From positions 62,001 to 126,000 of the forward strand of contig NZ_JBBUTF010000006.1 of NCBI RefSeq assembly GCF_038066575.1: DNA of 64,000 nucleotides, given 5' to 3'. Shown in pieces: positions 16,961 through 25,403 of the stretch (within the stretch, counting starts at the first letter, position 1; each line of letters starts with the position of its first letter). The position numbers and the translations under genes were made by a program. The notes below the pieces were generated by a model, which saw nothing but the letters and a program-made list of their open reading frames with translations, had not been told where the DNA came from and did not search any database. The stretch is from Pseudaquabacterium rugosum (GTDB lineage: Bacteria > Pseudomonadota > Gammaproteobacteria > Burkholderiales > Burkholderiaceae_C).

Positions 16961-17911
16961 TCAGACCACCGGCGTCAGCAGCGGCTGACCGGCGAAATGC
17001 GCGGCCAGGTTCTCGCGCACCAGGCGGCCCATCGCGCGGCGGGTCTCCTCGGTGCCGCTGCCGTGGTGGGGCTGCAGCACGACGTTGTCCAGCGTCAGGA
17101 AGCGCGGGTCGATGCGCGGCTCGTTCCAGAACACGTCCAGGCCGGCACCGGCGATGCGGCGCTGCTCCAGCGCCTCCAGCAGCGCCGGCTCGTCGGCCAC
17201 GCTGCCGCGCGCCACGTTGACGAGCCAGCCCTGCGGGCCGAGCGCGGCCAGCACGTCGGCGTTGATCAGGCCGCGCGTGCCCTCGCCGCCGGCCAGGGTC
17301 ACGATCAGCACGTCGCACCAGTCGGCCAGCGCCACCAGCGAGCCGATGTGGCGGTGCGGGCTGCCGGCCACCGGCGTGCGGCCATAGGTCGCGATCTCGA
17401 CGTCGAAGCCGCTGAGCCGGTGCGCCACCGCCTGGCCGATGCGGCCGTAGCCGGCGATGCCGACCTTCTTGCCGTACAGGCGGCTGACGAGGTCGAAGTT
17501 GCCCTGCGCCCAGGCGCCGCTGCGCACATGGGCCTCGGCCGCCGGCATGCGGCGCAGCGTGGCCAGGGCCAGGCCGATGGCGATGTCGGCCACGTCGCCG
17601 GTCAGCACGTCGGGCGTGTTGGTGACGCGGATGCCGCGTGCGCGGGCCGCGTCCAGCGCGATGGCATCGGTGCCCACGCCGTAGCAGGAGATCACCTCCA
17701 GCTGGGGCAGGCGGGCGATCAGCTCGGCCGAGGCGCCCAGCTCGCCACGGGTGGCGATGGCGCGCACCTGCGGCGCGCACTGCGCGATCAGGGCGTCACG
17801 GTCCTCGGCCAGCCACAGCTTGTGCAGCACGTAGTCGCGCTCCAGCGGCTGCAGGTCCCAGTCGGGATAGGCGCCGCACATCAGGACGTGGGGCCGCGCG
17901 TCGATCGTCAT
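16961..17911 (-). CDS. D-2-hydroxyacid dehydrogenase, likely 2-ketogluconate reductase
   Basis: A 316-residue D-isomer-specific 2-hydroxyacid dehydrogenase. The NAD(P) motif is VGIAGYGRIGQAVAHRL followed by ATYGRTP (an Arg after the second strand suggests NADPH). The catalytic Arg is in VNVARGSVADE, the Glu in DVFWNEP and the His in QPHHGSGT. Family members include glyoxylate/hydroxypyruvate reductases and 2-keto-D-gluconate reductase (GhrB/TkrA); the aldonate neighbourhood favours ketogluconate. GGAG lies 5 bases before the ATG at 17911, and an operator copy lies 19 bases upstream. It is the first gene of the minus-strand idnD-gnd unit, divergent from idnO. Confidence 0.85.
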   Translation of the reverse strand: MTIDARPHVLMCGAYPDWDLQPLERDYVLHKLWLAEDRDALIAQCAPQVRAIATRGELGASAELIARLPQLEVISCYGVGTDAIALDAARARGIRVTNTPDVLTGDVADIAIGLALATLRRMPAAEAHVRSGAWAQGNFDLVSRLYGKKVGIAGYGRIGQAVAHRLSGFDVEIATYGRTPVAGSPHRHIGSLVALADWCDVLIVTLAGGEGTRGLINADVLAALGPQGWLVNVARGSVADEPALLEALEQRRIAGAGLDVFWNEPRIDPRFLTLDNVVLQPHHGSGTEETRRAMGRLVRENLAAHFAGQPLLTPVV

Positions 17912-17929
17912 GGATGCTCCGAAAAGAAG

Positions 17930-17941
17930 GATACCGGTAAC
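17930..17941. promoter_or_regulatory. LacI-type operator copy 2 (GATACCGGTAAC)
   Basis: One mismatch from GTTACCGGTAAC of the perfect site at 7836-7849. It lies 19 bases upstream of the hydroxyacid dehydrogenase start, where it would cover that promoter or the early transcript. The same 12-mer, in the same orientation, recurs at 18009-18020, 79 bases away centre to centre. Confidence 0.7.
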
Positions 17942-17955
17942 TTATGGGATCGTCC

Positions 17956-17978
17956 GTAGACCGCACATGCAGGTCTAC
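17956..17978. promoter_or_regulatory. Inverted repeat GTAGACC-N9-GGTCTAC in divergent promoter
   Basis: Seven-base perfect arms with a 9-base spacer lie between the two LacI-type operators, close to their midpoint. The sequence is unrelated to those operators, so it may bind a second regulator, or form a hairpin in a long leader of either transcript. Only the repeat itself is seen; the role is inference. Confidence 0.4.
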
Positions 17979-18008
17979 CCTTAGACTGGTGGACCGGATT
18001 GATCATAT

Positions 18009-18020
18009 GATACCGGTAAC
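18009..18020. promoter_or_regulatory. LacI-type operator copy 3 overlapping a -10 box
   Basis: GATACCGGTAAC, identical to the copy at 17930-17941, lies 53 bases before the idnO start. A TATGAT -10-like hexamer (18006-18011) overlaps it, with TTAGAC as a poor -35 19 bases upstream. Binding here would block transcription of idnO and gluconokinase, fitting a repressor released by a gluconate-type effector. Confidence 0.7.
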
Positions 18021-18072
18021 TTACCTGAGCGCCACCGTTCACCCACGAGATCGCATCGCCCGACCGACCGCC

Positions 18073-18861
18073 ATGACCGATTCCCGCCTTCCCCCCGCCC
18101 TCGGCCTGTTCGACCTCAGCGGCCGCACCGCCCTCGTCACCGGCTCCAGCAAGGGCATCGGCCTGGCGCTGGCCCAGGCGCTGGCCTCGGCCGGTGCCCG
18201 CGTGGTGCTGAACGCGCGTGACACGGCACGGCTCGACACCGCCGCCCGTCTGCTGCGCGAGCACGGGCTGAGCGTCGAGACCGCCGCCTTCGACGTCACC
18301 GACCCGGCCGCCGTCGAGGCCGGCATCGCCGACATCGAGCAGCGCGTGGGCGCCATCGACATCCTGGTCAACAACGCCGGCATGCAGCACCGCACGCCCT
18401 TCGCCGATTTCCCGGTCGAGGCCTGGCAGCAGCTCAGCCGCACCAACATCGACAGCGTGTTCCTGGTCGGCCGTGCGGTGGCCCAGCGCATGATCCCGCG
18501 CGGCCGCGGCAAGATCATCAATGTCTGCTCGGTGCAGAGCGAGCTGGCCCGCCCCGGCATCGCCCCCTACACGGCGACCAAAGGGGCAGTGAAGATGCTG
18601 ACCAAGGGCATGGCGGTCGATCTGGGCGCCCACGGCATCCAGGTCAACGGCCTGGGCCCGGGCTACTTCAAGACCGAGCTGACCCAGGCGCTGGTGGCCG
18701 ACGAGACCTTCACCGCCTGGCTGTCCAAGCGCACGCCGGCCGGCCGCTGGGGCGATGTGCAGGAACTGGCCGGCGCGGCCATCTTCCTGGCCAGCGAGGC
18801 CTCCACCTTCGTCAACGGCCACATCCTGTACGTGGACGGCGGCATCACGGCCGGGCTGTGA
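18073..18861 (+). CDS. idnO: Gluconate 5-dehydrogenase-like SDR (IdnO)
   Basis: A 262-residue short-chain dehydrogenase that in this context should reduce 5-keto-D-gluconate to gluconate. The cofactor motif TGSSKGIG is at residues 23-30, followed by LNARD (Arg/Asn suggesting NADPH). NNAG, the catalytic Ser of NVCSVQSE and Tyr/Lys of YTATKG are all present; the end FVNGHILYVDGGITAGL is typical. ATG at 18073 is chosen over the open upstream frame because the family N-terminus starts here and the operator and -10 lie just before it. Its TGA overlaps the gluconokinase GTG (GTGA), so the two are coupled. Confidence 0.9.
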   Translation: MTDSRLPPALGLFDLSGRTALVTGSSKGIGLALAQALASAGARVVLNARDTARLDTAARLLREHGLSVETAAFDVTDPAAVEAGIADIEQRVGAIDILVNNAGMQHRTPFADFPVEAWQQLSRTNIDSVFLVGRAVAQRMIPRGRGKIINVCSVQSELARPGIAPYTATKGAVKMLTKGMAVDLGAHGIQVNGLGPGYFKTELTQALVADETFTAWLSKRTPAGRWGDVQELAGAAIFLASEASTFVNGHILYVDGGITAGL

Positions 18862-19388
18862 ACGGCATGACCCGCCTGGTGGTGATGGGCGTCAGCGGCT
18901 GCGGCAAGACCAGCGTGGCCGAGGGGCTGGCCGCCGCCCTCGGCCTGCAGGCCCTCGACGCCGACCACCTGCACAGCCCCGAGGCGGTGGCGCGCATGCG
19001 CGCCGGCATCGCGCTGACCGACGAGGACCGCTGGCCCTGGCTGGACCGCATCGGCCAGCGCCTGGCCACCCCGGCGGCCGCGGGCACGGCCGGCCTGGTG
19101 GTGGCCTGCTCGGCCCTGCGCCGCACTTACCGTGACCGCCTGCGCGCCGCCTGCCCCGGCCTGCGCTTCGTCTTCCTGGACGGCGCCGAGGCGGTGCTGG
19201 CCGAGCGCATGGCCGCCCGCCAGGGCCACTACATGCCGCCCAGCCTGCTGGCCAGCCAGTTGCGCACGCTGGAACGCCCGGGCGCCGACGAGCCCGACGT
19301 GCTGACGGTCGACCTGAGCCCCCCGCTGGCCACCGTGATCGCCCACGCGCTGCAGGCCCTGCGCGCGCCGGCCCCGCACGGCGCCTGA
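18858..19388 (+). CDS. gntK: Gluconokinase (GntK/IdnK family)
   Basis: A 176-residue P-loop kinase phosphorylating D-gluconate to 6-phosphogluconate. Walker A GVSGCGKT is at residues 11-18; ALDADHLHSPEAVARMRAGIALTDEDRWPWL is the substrate-binding and lid part (relatives have the GDFLHPxxNxxKM pattern, here varied), with CSALRRTYRDRLR and the QGHYMPPSLLASQLRTLERP segment characteristic of this family. The GTG at 18858 overlaps the idnO stop by four bases; an ATG three codons in is an alternative. The product feeds Gnd, encoded in the divergent operon. Confidence 0.92.
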   Translation: MNGMTRLVVMGVSGCGKTSVAEGLAAALGLQALDADHLHSPEAVARMRAGIALTDEDRWPWLDRIGQRLATPAAAGTAGLVVACSALRRTYRDRLRAACPGLRFVFLDGAEAVLAERMAARQGHYMPPSLLASQLRTLERPGADEPDVLTVDLSPPLATVIAHALQALRAPAPHGA

Positions 19389-19460
19389 CGCAGCGGGCAC
19401 TGCCCCGCCGCCCCCCGACGCGCCGGCCATGACCGGCACGCACCCCACAGGAGAACCCGC

Positions 19461-20375
19461 ATGACCGACGCCGCCCCCACCGCCGTGGCCTCCCCGCGCC
19501 AGACCGTCGCCGTGCTCGGCATCGGCATCATGGGCAGCGCCATCGCCGGCCGCCTGCTGGAGCGCGGCCACGCGCTGCGCCTGTACGACCCCGATCCGCT
19601 GAAGATGGCGCCCCTGGGCTCGCGCGGCGCCCATGCCGCCGCCAGCCCGGCCGAGGCCGCCCGCGGCGCGGCCTTCGTCATCACCAGCCTGAACGCGGCC
19701 GCCATCGTGCGCCGCGCGGTGCTGGGCGAAGGCGGCGCGGCCGAGAGCCTGGGCGCCGAGGCGCTGCTGATCGACATGTCGTCGATCGACCCGCCGTCGA
19801 CCCGGGCGCTGGGCGACGAGCTGCGCCAGCGCTGCGGTGCCGGCTGGGTCGATGCGCCGCTGTCCGGCGGCGCACCGAAGGCCGCGACCGGCCAGCTGAC
19901 GGTGATGGCCGGCGGCACCGAGGCCGACGTGGCCCGCGCCGCCACGCTGATGCAGGACCTGTGCGCCAACTTCACCCACATGGGCCCGGCCGGCGCCGGC
20001 CAGACCACCAAGCTGGTCAACCAGCTGCTGTGCGCGATCGGCTTCCAGGCCGTGGCCGAGGCCGTGCGCCTGGCCGAGGCCGGCGGCGTCGATGCCGCAC
20101 GGCTGTCGCAGGCACTGGCCGGCGGCCGCGCCGACAGCCAGATCCTGCGCGAGTTCGGCCCCAAGATGGCCGCCCGCGACGAGCGCCCGACCGGCCGCAT
20201 CGACAACATGCTCAAGGACCTGGAGGCCGTCCAGTCCTTCAGCCAGGCCCAGCGCCTGCCCCTGCCGCTGACGGCCCAGGTGAGCGAGCTGCACCGCGCC
20301 TTCGTCGCCGCCGGCCTCGGCCCGCTGGACACCGTGGCCATGCTGCGCCAGTTCGACGGCTGGCGCGCGGACTGA
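19461..20375 (+). CDS. Beta-hydroxyacid dehydrogenase (3-hydroxyisobutyrate/tartronate semialdehyde type)
   Basis: A 304-residue NAD(P)-dependent dehydrogenase of the HIBADH/GarR superfamily. The nucleotide motif VLGIGIMGSAIAGRLLERGH and LYDPDP lie near the N-terminus; the substrate motif is DAPLSGGAPKAATGQLTVMAGG, and the catalytic Lys sits in GAGQTTKLVNQLLC. AGGAGA precedes the ATG at 19461 at good spacing. It follows gluconokinase after 72 bases on the same strand, so it may share the idnO promoter. The substrate is uncertain: tartronate semialdehyde, a hydroxyisobutyrate-like acid or a sugar-acid derivative. Confidence 0.83.
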   Translation: MTDAAPTAVASPRQTVAVLGIGIMGSAIAGRLLERGHALRLYDPDPLKMAPLGSRGAHAAASPAEAARGAAFVITSLNAAAIVRRAVLGEGGAAESLGAEALLIDMSSIDPPSTRALGDELRQRCGAGWVDAPLSGGAPKAATGQLTVMAGGTEADVARAATLMQDLCANFTHMGPAGAGQTTKLVNQLLCAIGFQAVAEAVRLAEAGGVDAARLSQALAGGRADSQILREFGPKMAARDERPTGRIDNMLKDLEAVQSFSQAQRLPLPLTAQVSELHRAFVAAGLGPLDTVAMLRQFDGWRAD

Positions 20376-20471
20376 GGCGCCCGCCCGGGCCGCTCCGCCG
20401 ACTTTCGCCCCCTCAACCCGTTGCGTCCGCTTCTCCACCCCGCCGGCAGCACGCCGGCCGAAAGCCCGACC

Positions 20472-20813
20472 ATGTACATCCGCTGCGCGTTCTTCCACGG
20501 CCGGGCCAAGCCCGGGCAGGAACAGGCCTTCACCGACTACGTGCGCGAGCGCCTGGTGCCACTGTGGACACAGTTCCCCGGCGCACAGGAGGTGCGCGTG
20601 CTGCGCCAGGTCGAGGCCGACGTCGCCGATCCGCACTACGAGATGGTGCTGGCCGTGCGCTACCCGGATCAGGCCGCGATCGACCGCGCACTCGCCTCGC
20701 CCGTGCGCGCCGAGAGCCGCGAAGTCACCCGCGGCCTGCTCGAACTCTATGACGGCACGGTCTTCCACACCGTGTTCAAGGCCGACGAGTACCCGCTGGC
20801 GGGCGGGGCCTGA
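20472..20813 (+). CDS. Dimeric alpha/beta barrel (ABM/EthD-like) protein
   Basis: A 113-residue protein whose pattern (MYIRCAFFHGRAKPGQEQAFTDYVRERLVPLW, VRVLRQVEADVADPHYEMVLAVRYPD, then AIDRALASP) fits the ferredoxin-like dimeric barrel of antibiotic-biosynthesis monooxygenase/EthD proteins. No catalytic residues can be named. The ATG at 20472 starts directly at the first beta strand; the upstream open frame looks non-coding. It follows the hydroxyacid dehydrogenase by 96 bases on the same strand and may be part of its transcript. The function is unknown. Confidence 0.65.
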   Translation: MYIRCAFFHGRAKPGQEQAFTDYVRERLVPLWTQFPGAQEVRVLRQVEADVADPHYEMVLAVRYPDQAAIDRALASPVRAESREVTRGLLELYDGTVFHTVFKADEYPLAGGA

Positions 20814-20993
20814 GGCTGGGGCCGGGCCGGCCGGCGCGAGGCCGCCCAGGGCACGGCCCAGGGCCATCGGGCCCGCCCGTCCACATCCGGTGAGCGGGCG
20901 AGGCCCACGGAATGACCCGCATCATCAGGTGCGGTCGAGCGGTAGCGGCCAGATCGGGCATCATCGCCCGGTCCCGATCACCCGCCGCCGCCG

Positions 20994-21842
20994 ATGGATC
21001 CTGACGACATCGTCCGCGCCGCCCGGCTCGTCGCCGAGGCCGGCAGCCTCATCATCGCCGCCGGCGCCGGCATGGGCGTGGACTCCGGTCTGCCCGATTT
21101 CCGCGGCGCCCAGGGCTTCTGGCGTGCCTACCCCGCATTGGGCGCGTCCGGTCTGCGCTTCGAGCAGGTGGCCTCGCCGGCCACCTTCGCCCGCGATCCG
21201 CAGCTGGCCTGGGGCTTCTACGGCCACCGGCTGGCGCTCTACCGCGCCACGCCGCCACACGCCGGCCACCGCCTGCTGCTGGACTGGGCCGCGCGCGGCC
21301 GCCGGCCGCTGACGGTGTTCACCAGCAATGTCGACGGCGCCTTCCAGCGCGCCGGCTTCGACCCGCAGACGCTGCACGAATGCCACGGCACCATCGACTG
21401 GCTGCAGTGCACCGAGCCCTGCAGCGACGCGATCTGGCCGGCCGACGCGCTGCAGCCCGACATCGACCCCACGCGCTGCCGCTGGCGCGGCGAGGTGCCG
21501 ACCTGCCCGCACTGCGGCGCCGTGGCCCGGCCCAACATCCTGATGTTCGGCGACGGCCGCTGGCTGCCGGCCCGCACCGATGCGCAGGACGCACGGCAGC
21601 GCGACTGGCTGGCCCGCCAGGCCCGCCGCCCGCTGGTCATCGAGCTGGGCGCGGGCCTGGCCGTGCCCACCGTGCGCCACTTCAGCGCGATGATGGTGCG
21701 CCGCGGCGCCACGCTGCTGCGCATCAACCTGCGCGAGCCCGAGGTCAGGCCGGGCGATGGCCTGGGCCTGGGGGCTGGCGCCCTGGAGGCGCTGCAGGCG
21801 ATCGACCGGGTGCTGCGCGGGACGGCGGGGCCATCCGGCTGA
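20994..21842 (+). CDS. Sir2-family NAD-dependent deacylase
   Basis: A 282-residue sirtuin. GAGMGVDSG (residues 24-32) and PDFRG (34-38) form the NAD site; FTSNVDGAF carries the conserved Asn-Asp pair; the catalytic His131 is in HECHGTI. Zinc ligands are Cys139 and Cys143 (LQCTEPC) and the CPHC pair, followed by RPNILMFGD. Relatives are class U/III bacterial sirtuins; the GAGMGVDSGLPDFRG variant (instead of GAGIS...) is common in proteobacterial stand-alone sirtuins of unknown substrate. It is monocistronic, with about 180 bases before it where I see no gene, and faces the converging aldehyde dehydrogenase gene. Confidence 0.9.
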   Translation: MDPDDIVRAARLVAEAGSLIIAAGAGMGVDSGLPDFRGAQGFWRAYPALGASGLRFEQVASPATFARDPQLAWGFYGHRLALYRATPPHAGHRLLLDWAARGRRPLTVFTSNVDGAFQRAGFDPQTLHECHGTIDWLQCTEPCSDAIWPADALQPDIDPTRCRWRGEVPTCPHCGAVARPNILMFGDGRWLPARTDAQDARQRDWLARQARRPLVIELGAGLAVPTVRHFSAMMVRRGATLLRINLREPEVRPGDGLGLGAGALEALQAIDRVLRGTAGPSG

Positions 21843-21931
21843 GTTCTGGTCATGCAGGATGGCCCCTGAGCCCGTTGGGAAGGCGGCATCGGCGCAGCGC
21901 GCCGACGGCCAGATCGACACCTCGGCCGGCC

Positions 21932-23449
21932 TCAGCCCGGTGCGATCACGTGCCGAAGTTCCTGGTAGGCCTGCAGGCCCCAGGGCCCCAGTTCACGCCC
22001 CAGGCCGCTGTGCTTGAAGCCGCCCCAGCCGGTCTGCGGAAAGATCAGCTGCGGCGTGTTGATCCACACGGTGCCGACCTGCAGCGTGTCGGCCAGCCGC
22101 CGGGCACGCGTCGCATCACCACCGACCACCGTCGCCACCAGGCCGTGATCGCTGTCGTTGGCCAGCGCGGCGGCCTCGTCGTCGCGGTCGAAGGACTGCA
22201 GGCAGGCCACCGGGCCGAAGATCTCCTCATCCCACAGGGCAGGCACCGCGCGCGCATCGGTGAACACCGTGGCTGGCAAGGCCCAGCCGGTGTCGGACCC
22301 GACGCCTGCCGCGCCCTCACCGACCGCCGGCACCACGCCGCACAGCAGACGGGCGCCCGCGGCCCGGCCGGCCGCGATGCGCGCGCACACGGTCGCGTGC
22401 TGGCGCGCACTGATCAGCGGGCCCAGCGTGGTGGCCACGTCATCGGCCGGGCCGCGGCGCAGCGCCCGGGCCGCGGCGACGAAGGCCTCGGTGAAGCGCG
22501 AGACCAGCGGCCGCGCGACGCAGATGCGGGCCGTGGCCGAGCACATCTGGCCGGCGTTCCAGAAGGCACCGCCGATGGCCAGCTCGACGGCCCGGTCCAG
22601 ATCGGCATCGTCCAGCACGATCAGCGAGGACTTGCCGCCCAACTCCAGGCTGACGCGCGTCATGCGCGGCCCGCAGGCCGCCAGCACCTGCTGGCCGACC
22701 GCATTGCTGCCGGTGAACGACACCTTGGCCACGCCGCGGTGGGCGACCAGGGCCCGACCGGTGGCCGCACCGCCGCACACCAGGTTGACCACACCCGGCG
22801 GCAGACCGCTGTCGGCGATCAGCCGCTGCAGCGCGCATTCGGCCAGCGGCGTCAGCTCGGACGGCTTGAGCACGACGGTGCAGCCGGCGGCCAGGGCCGG
22901 CGCCAGCTTCCAGGCCGTGGTCACCAACGGAAAATTCCAGGGCACGATCAGCGCGGCCACGCCCAGGGGCACCCGCGCCAGCCGGGCGTCGACGCCGGCC
23001 TCCGGCAAGGCCACCATCTGCTCGTCCAGCCCCTGGCCGCTGGCGCACAGACCGGCGTAGTAGCGGAAGGTGGCGATGGTGTCGGCCACATCGGCCTCGG
23101 CCTCATGGCGCGGCTTGCCGTTGTTGCGCTGCTGAAGCGCGACGAGCATCGGCTGCGCCGCGGCGACGGCCTCGGCGATGCGCGCCAGCGCCTGGCCACG
23201 CTCGGCCGCGGAGGTGGCCCGCCAGTGCGCACCGGCACGCGCCGCCGCCTGCACCGCCGCATCGACCTGGGCCGCCGAAGCCTCGGCCAGCCACGCGATC
23301 CGGGCACGGCTGACCGGGTCATGCACCGGCAGGCGGGCACCCTCGCCGAGCGACCAGACGCCATCGATCAGCACGCCCGGGATGGGCGCATCCGGATCGA
23401 CGGCGAGGGCCGCGGAGCTGGGCACATCCCGTGACGGCACGGCGCTCAT
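21932..23449 (-). CDS. Aldehyde dehydrogenase (betaine/aminoaldehyde type)
   Basis: A 505-residue NAD(P)-dependent aldehyde dehydrogenase. Visible: IVPWNFPLVTTAWKLAPALAAGC, the NAD-binding SFTGSNAVGQQV, general-base Glu in SLELGGKS, catalytic Cys in NAGQMCSATAR, and EEIFGPVACL near the end. The frame is open upstream; the ATG at 23449 overlaps the NTF2-like stop (ATGA) and is chosen for this coupling. It is the last gene of the operon ureohydrolase, NCS1 permease, NTF2-like, ALDH; an aminoaldehyde or guanidino-aldehyde substrate would fit that context but is inference. Confidence 0.9.
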   Translation of the reverse strand: MSAVPSRDVPSSAALAVDPDAPIPGVLIDGVWSLGEGARLPVHDPVSRARIAWLAEASAAQVDAAVQAAARAGAHWRATSAAERGQALARIAEAVAAAQPMLVALQQRNNGKPRHEAEADVADTIATFRYYAGLCASGQGLDEQMVALPEAGVDARLARVPLGVAALIVPWNFPLVTTAWKLAPALAAGCTVVLKPSELTPLAECALQRLIADSGLPPGVVNLVCGGAATGRALVAHRGVAKVSFTGSNAVGQQVLAACGPRMTRVSLELGGKSSLIVLDDADLDRAVELAIGGAFWNAGQMCSATARICVARPLVSRFTEAFVAAARALRRGPADDVATTLGPLISARQHATVCARIAAGRAAGARLLCGVVPAVGEGAAGVGSDTGWALPATVFTDARAVPALWDEEIFGPVACLQSFDRDDEAAALANDSDHGLVATVVGGDATRARRLADTLQVGTVWINTPQLIFPQTGWGGFKHSGLGRELGPWGLQAYQELRHVIAPG

Positions 23450-23907
23450 GGCTGCGCCTCCGCAGCCGGCGCGGCGCCCGCGGGCAGCGGCGACAGATGC
23501 TCGTGCACCGCGCGCCAGCGGCCGTCCGGAGCGCGCTGGAAGACGATGGTCTCGCGCTCGTCCAGCACGCAGGGGCCGTCGGGGCCGGCCACCCGCGTGC
23601 GCACCTGGTGGTGGAAGATCGCGACGTCGCCGAGCACCCGCACCTGGCGCGCGGTGGAGCGGCAGTCGAGGATGCGCAGGCCATCGACCTGCTCCCAGTG
23701 CGCCCACAAGCGGCGATAGGCATCGCGGTCGTCCAGCACCTCGGGATGGGCGTGGAAGATGAAGCTGGCCTGCGGGTCGAAGGCGTCGAAATAGGCCTCG
23801 GTGTCATGGGCGGCGAAGGCGCGCACCAGGCGCTCGGCGGCAGCCAGGACGGCGTGTTCCGTGGCCTGCGCCGCGGCGTGGTCGGTCGTCGGATCCGTGG
23901 ACATCAT
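23446..23907 (-). CDS. NTF2-like/SnoaL-type protein
   Basis: A 153-residue cone-shaped NTF2-like protein: a helical N-terminus (AAERLVRAFAAHDTEAYFDAFDPQASFIFHAHPEVLDDRDAYRRLWAHW) and the beta sheet (RILDCRSTARQVRVLGDVAIFHHQVRTRV, DERETIVFQRAPDGRWRAVHEHLS). The family includes YybH-like proteins, hydratases and cyclases, and also non-catalytic binders. The start overlaps the permease stop and the stop overlaps the ALDH start, so it is an integral operon member. The WRAVHEHLS end is typical of the subgroup near amine-catabolism genes; the reaction is unknown. Confidence 0.8.
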   Translation of the reverse strand: MMSTDPTTDHAAAQATEHAVLAAAERLVRAFAAHDTEAYFDAFDPQASFIFHAHPEVLDDRDAYRRLWAHWEQVDGLRILDCRSTARQVRVLGDVAIFHHQVRTRVAGPDGPCVLDERETIVFQRAPDGRWRAVHEHLSPLPAGAAPAAEAQP

Positions 23908-25403
23908 TCAGCCTCGATCGGGGCGATGGGTGCGGCGCTGCAGGGCACGCCGCGCGGGCCGGCCGGCCCGTAGACAGCGCGCGGCTCGGGCCAGGCCCAC
24001 AGCAGCGCCGGGTAGATCAGGGCCGGCAGCAGCAGGGCCACCGGCAGCGAGAGGTCGATTCCGCCGGCCCATTCGCCGGCCCAGCCGACGAACTGGCCCG
24101 GGATGTTGACGGTCGCCAGCGCGATGGCCGCCGACGGCAGCCAGGCCGCCATGCCGCGCAGGTTCCAGCCCCCGTGGAACCAGTAGGCGCCGCCCTTCTG
24201 ACGCCGGGTGAAGACCTGCAGGTCGTCGGCCTGGTAGTGGCCGCGGCGCGTCAGGAAGCCGATCAACATGATCACCATCCACGGCGTCGTCATGACGATG
24301 ATGAGGGTCACGAAGGTGGTGATGGCGCCCACCAGATCGAAGACGAAGCGGCCGATGAAGATCAGCGCGATGGCCAGCAGGCCGACCAGCAGGGTGGCGC
24401 GCGGCCGGCTCAGCCGCGGAAACACGCTGGAGAAATCCAGCCCGGTGCCATACAGCGATGTCGTGCCGGTGGACATGCCGCCGACCAGCGCCAGCAGCAG
24501 CAGCGGCACGAAGTAGCCGGCGGGCGTGATGGCCAGCAGGCCGCCGGTGTAGTTGGCCTGGGCCAGGTGATCGGGCGACTTCACCGCGACGATGCTGGCC
24601 GTCATCAGGCCGAAGACGAAGGGCACCAAGGTCAGCAGTTGGCCACCGAGCGTGGCCAGGACCAGGCGATGGCGCGGCGTGCGCGGCGGCAGGTAGCGCG
24701 ACCAGTCGCCGAGAAAGGCGCCGAAGGACACCGGGTTGGACAGCGCGATCAACGCCGAACCGGTGAAAGCCGCCCAGAAGCCGGGCACGCCCGGCGCCAG
24801 AGCCGCACCGCCGGCATAGGCCGGGTCGAAGTCCGGCGCGAAGGCGACGAAGCCGGCCAGGAACAGCGGCGTGGCCGCCAGCACCGCCACCTTGTTGACC
24901 CACAGCATGAAGCGGAAGCCGTAGAGGCAGACCACCAGCACCGCGGCGGCGAACAGCGCGTAGGCGCCCGCCTGCAGCGCCGGACTCTCGGCCACGCCGG
25001 TCAGCCGGTGCAAGGTGCCCACCAGCGCGTCACCGCTGGACCAGACGCTGATCGAGAAGAAGGCCACTGCCGTCAGCAGGCTGAGAAAGGAGCCCACCAC
25101 CCGCCCGACGACGCCGAAATGCGCGCCCGAGGACACCGCGTTGTTGGTGCCGGTGACGGGACCGAACAGCGCCATCGGCGACAGGATCAGCGCACCGAGC
25201 GCGACGCCCAGCACCGTGGCCGCCAGCGCGTGCCAGAACGACAGGCCGAACAGGATAGGGAAGGAGCCCAGCACCGCGGTGGCCAGGGTGTTGGCGCCGC
25301 CCCACTGCAGGCGCATGAAGTCGAACACCGACGCGTCGCGGTGCGCGAGCGGGATCGGCTCGACACCGTAGGGCTCGACCGTGGTCAGTTCGTCGCGGGC
25401 CAT
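23904..25403 (-). CDS. NCS1-family permease (cytosine/purine/allantoin type)
   Basis: A 499-residue inner-membrane transporter with about twelve hydrophobic segments. Family marks: LQWGGANTLATAVLGSFPI in TM1, GPVTGTNNAVSSGAHFGVVGRVVGS around TM2-3, NPVSFGAFLGDWSRYLP, and DLVGAITTFVTLIIVMTTPW. NCS1 carriers take up nucleobases, hydantoins, allantoin, thiamine and related compounds by cation symport. The ATG at 25403 shares one base with the ureohydrolase stop (TGATG). Its place directly after the ureohydrolase suggests it imports that enzyme's substrate, a guanidino compound, or a nitrogen-rich precursor. Confidence 0.9.
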   Translation of the reverse strand: MARDELTTVEPYGVEPIPLAHRDASVFDFMRLQWGGANTLATAVLGSFPILFGLSFWHALAATVLGVALGALILSPMALFGPVTGTNNAVSSGAHFGVVGRVVGSFLSLLTAVAFFSISVWSSGDALVGTLHRLTGVAESPALQAGAYALFAAAVLVVCLYGFRFMLWVNKVAVLAATPLFLAGFVAFAPDFDPAYAGGAALAPGVPGFWAAFTGSALIALSNPVSFGAFLGDWSRYLPPRTPRHRLVLATLGGQLLTLVPFVFGLMTASIVAVKSPDHLAQANYTGGLLAITPAGYFVPLLLLALVGGMSTGTTSLYGTGLDFSSVFPRLSRPRATLLVGLLAIALIFIGRFVFDLVGAITTFVTLIIVMTTPWMVIMLIGFLTRRGHYQADDLQVFTRRQKGGAYWFHGGWNLRGMAAWLPSAAIALATVNIPGQFVGWAGEWAGGIDLSLPVALLLPALIYPALLWAWPEPRAVYGPAGPRGVPCSAAPIAPIEAE

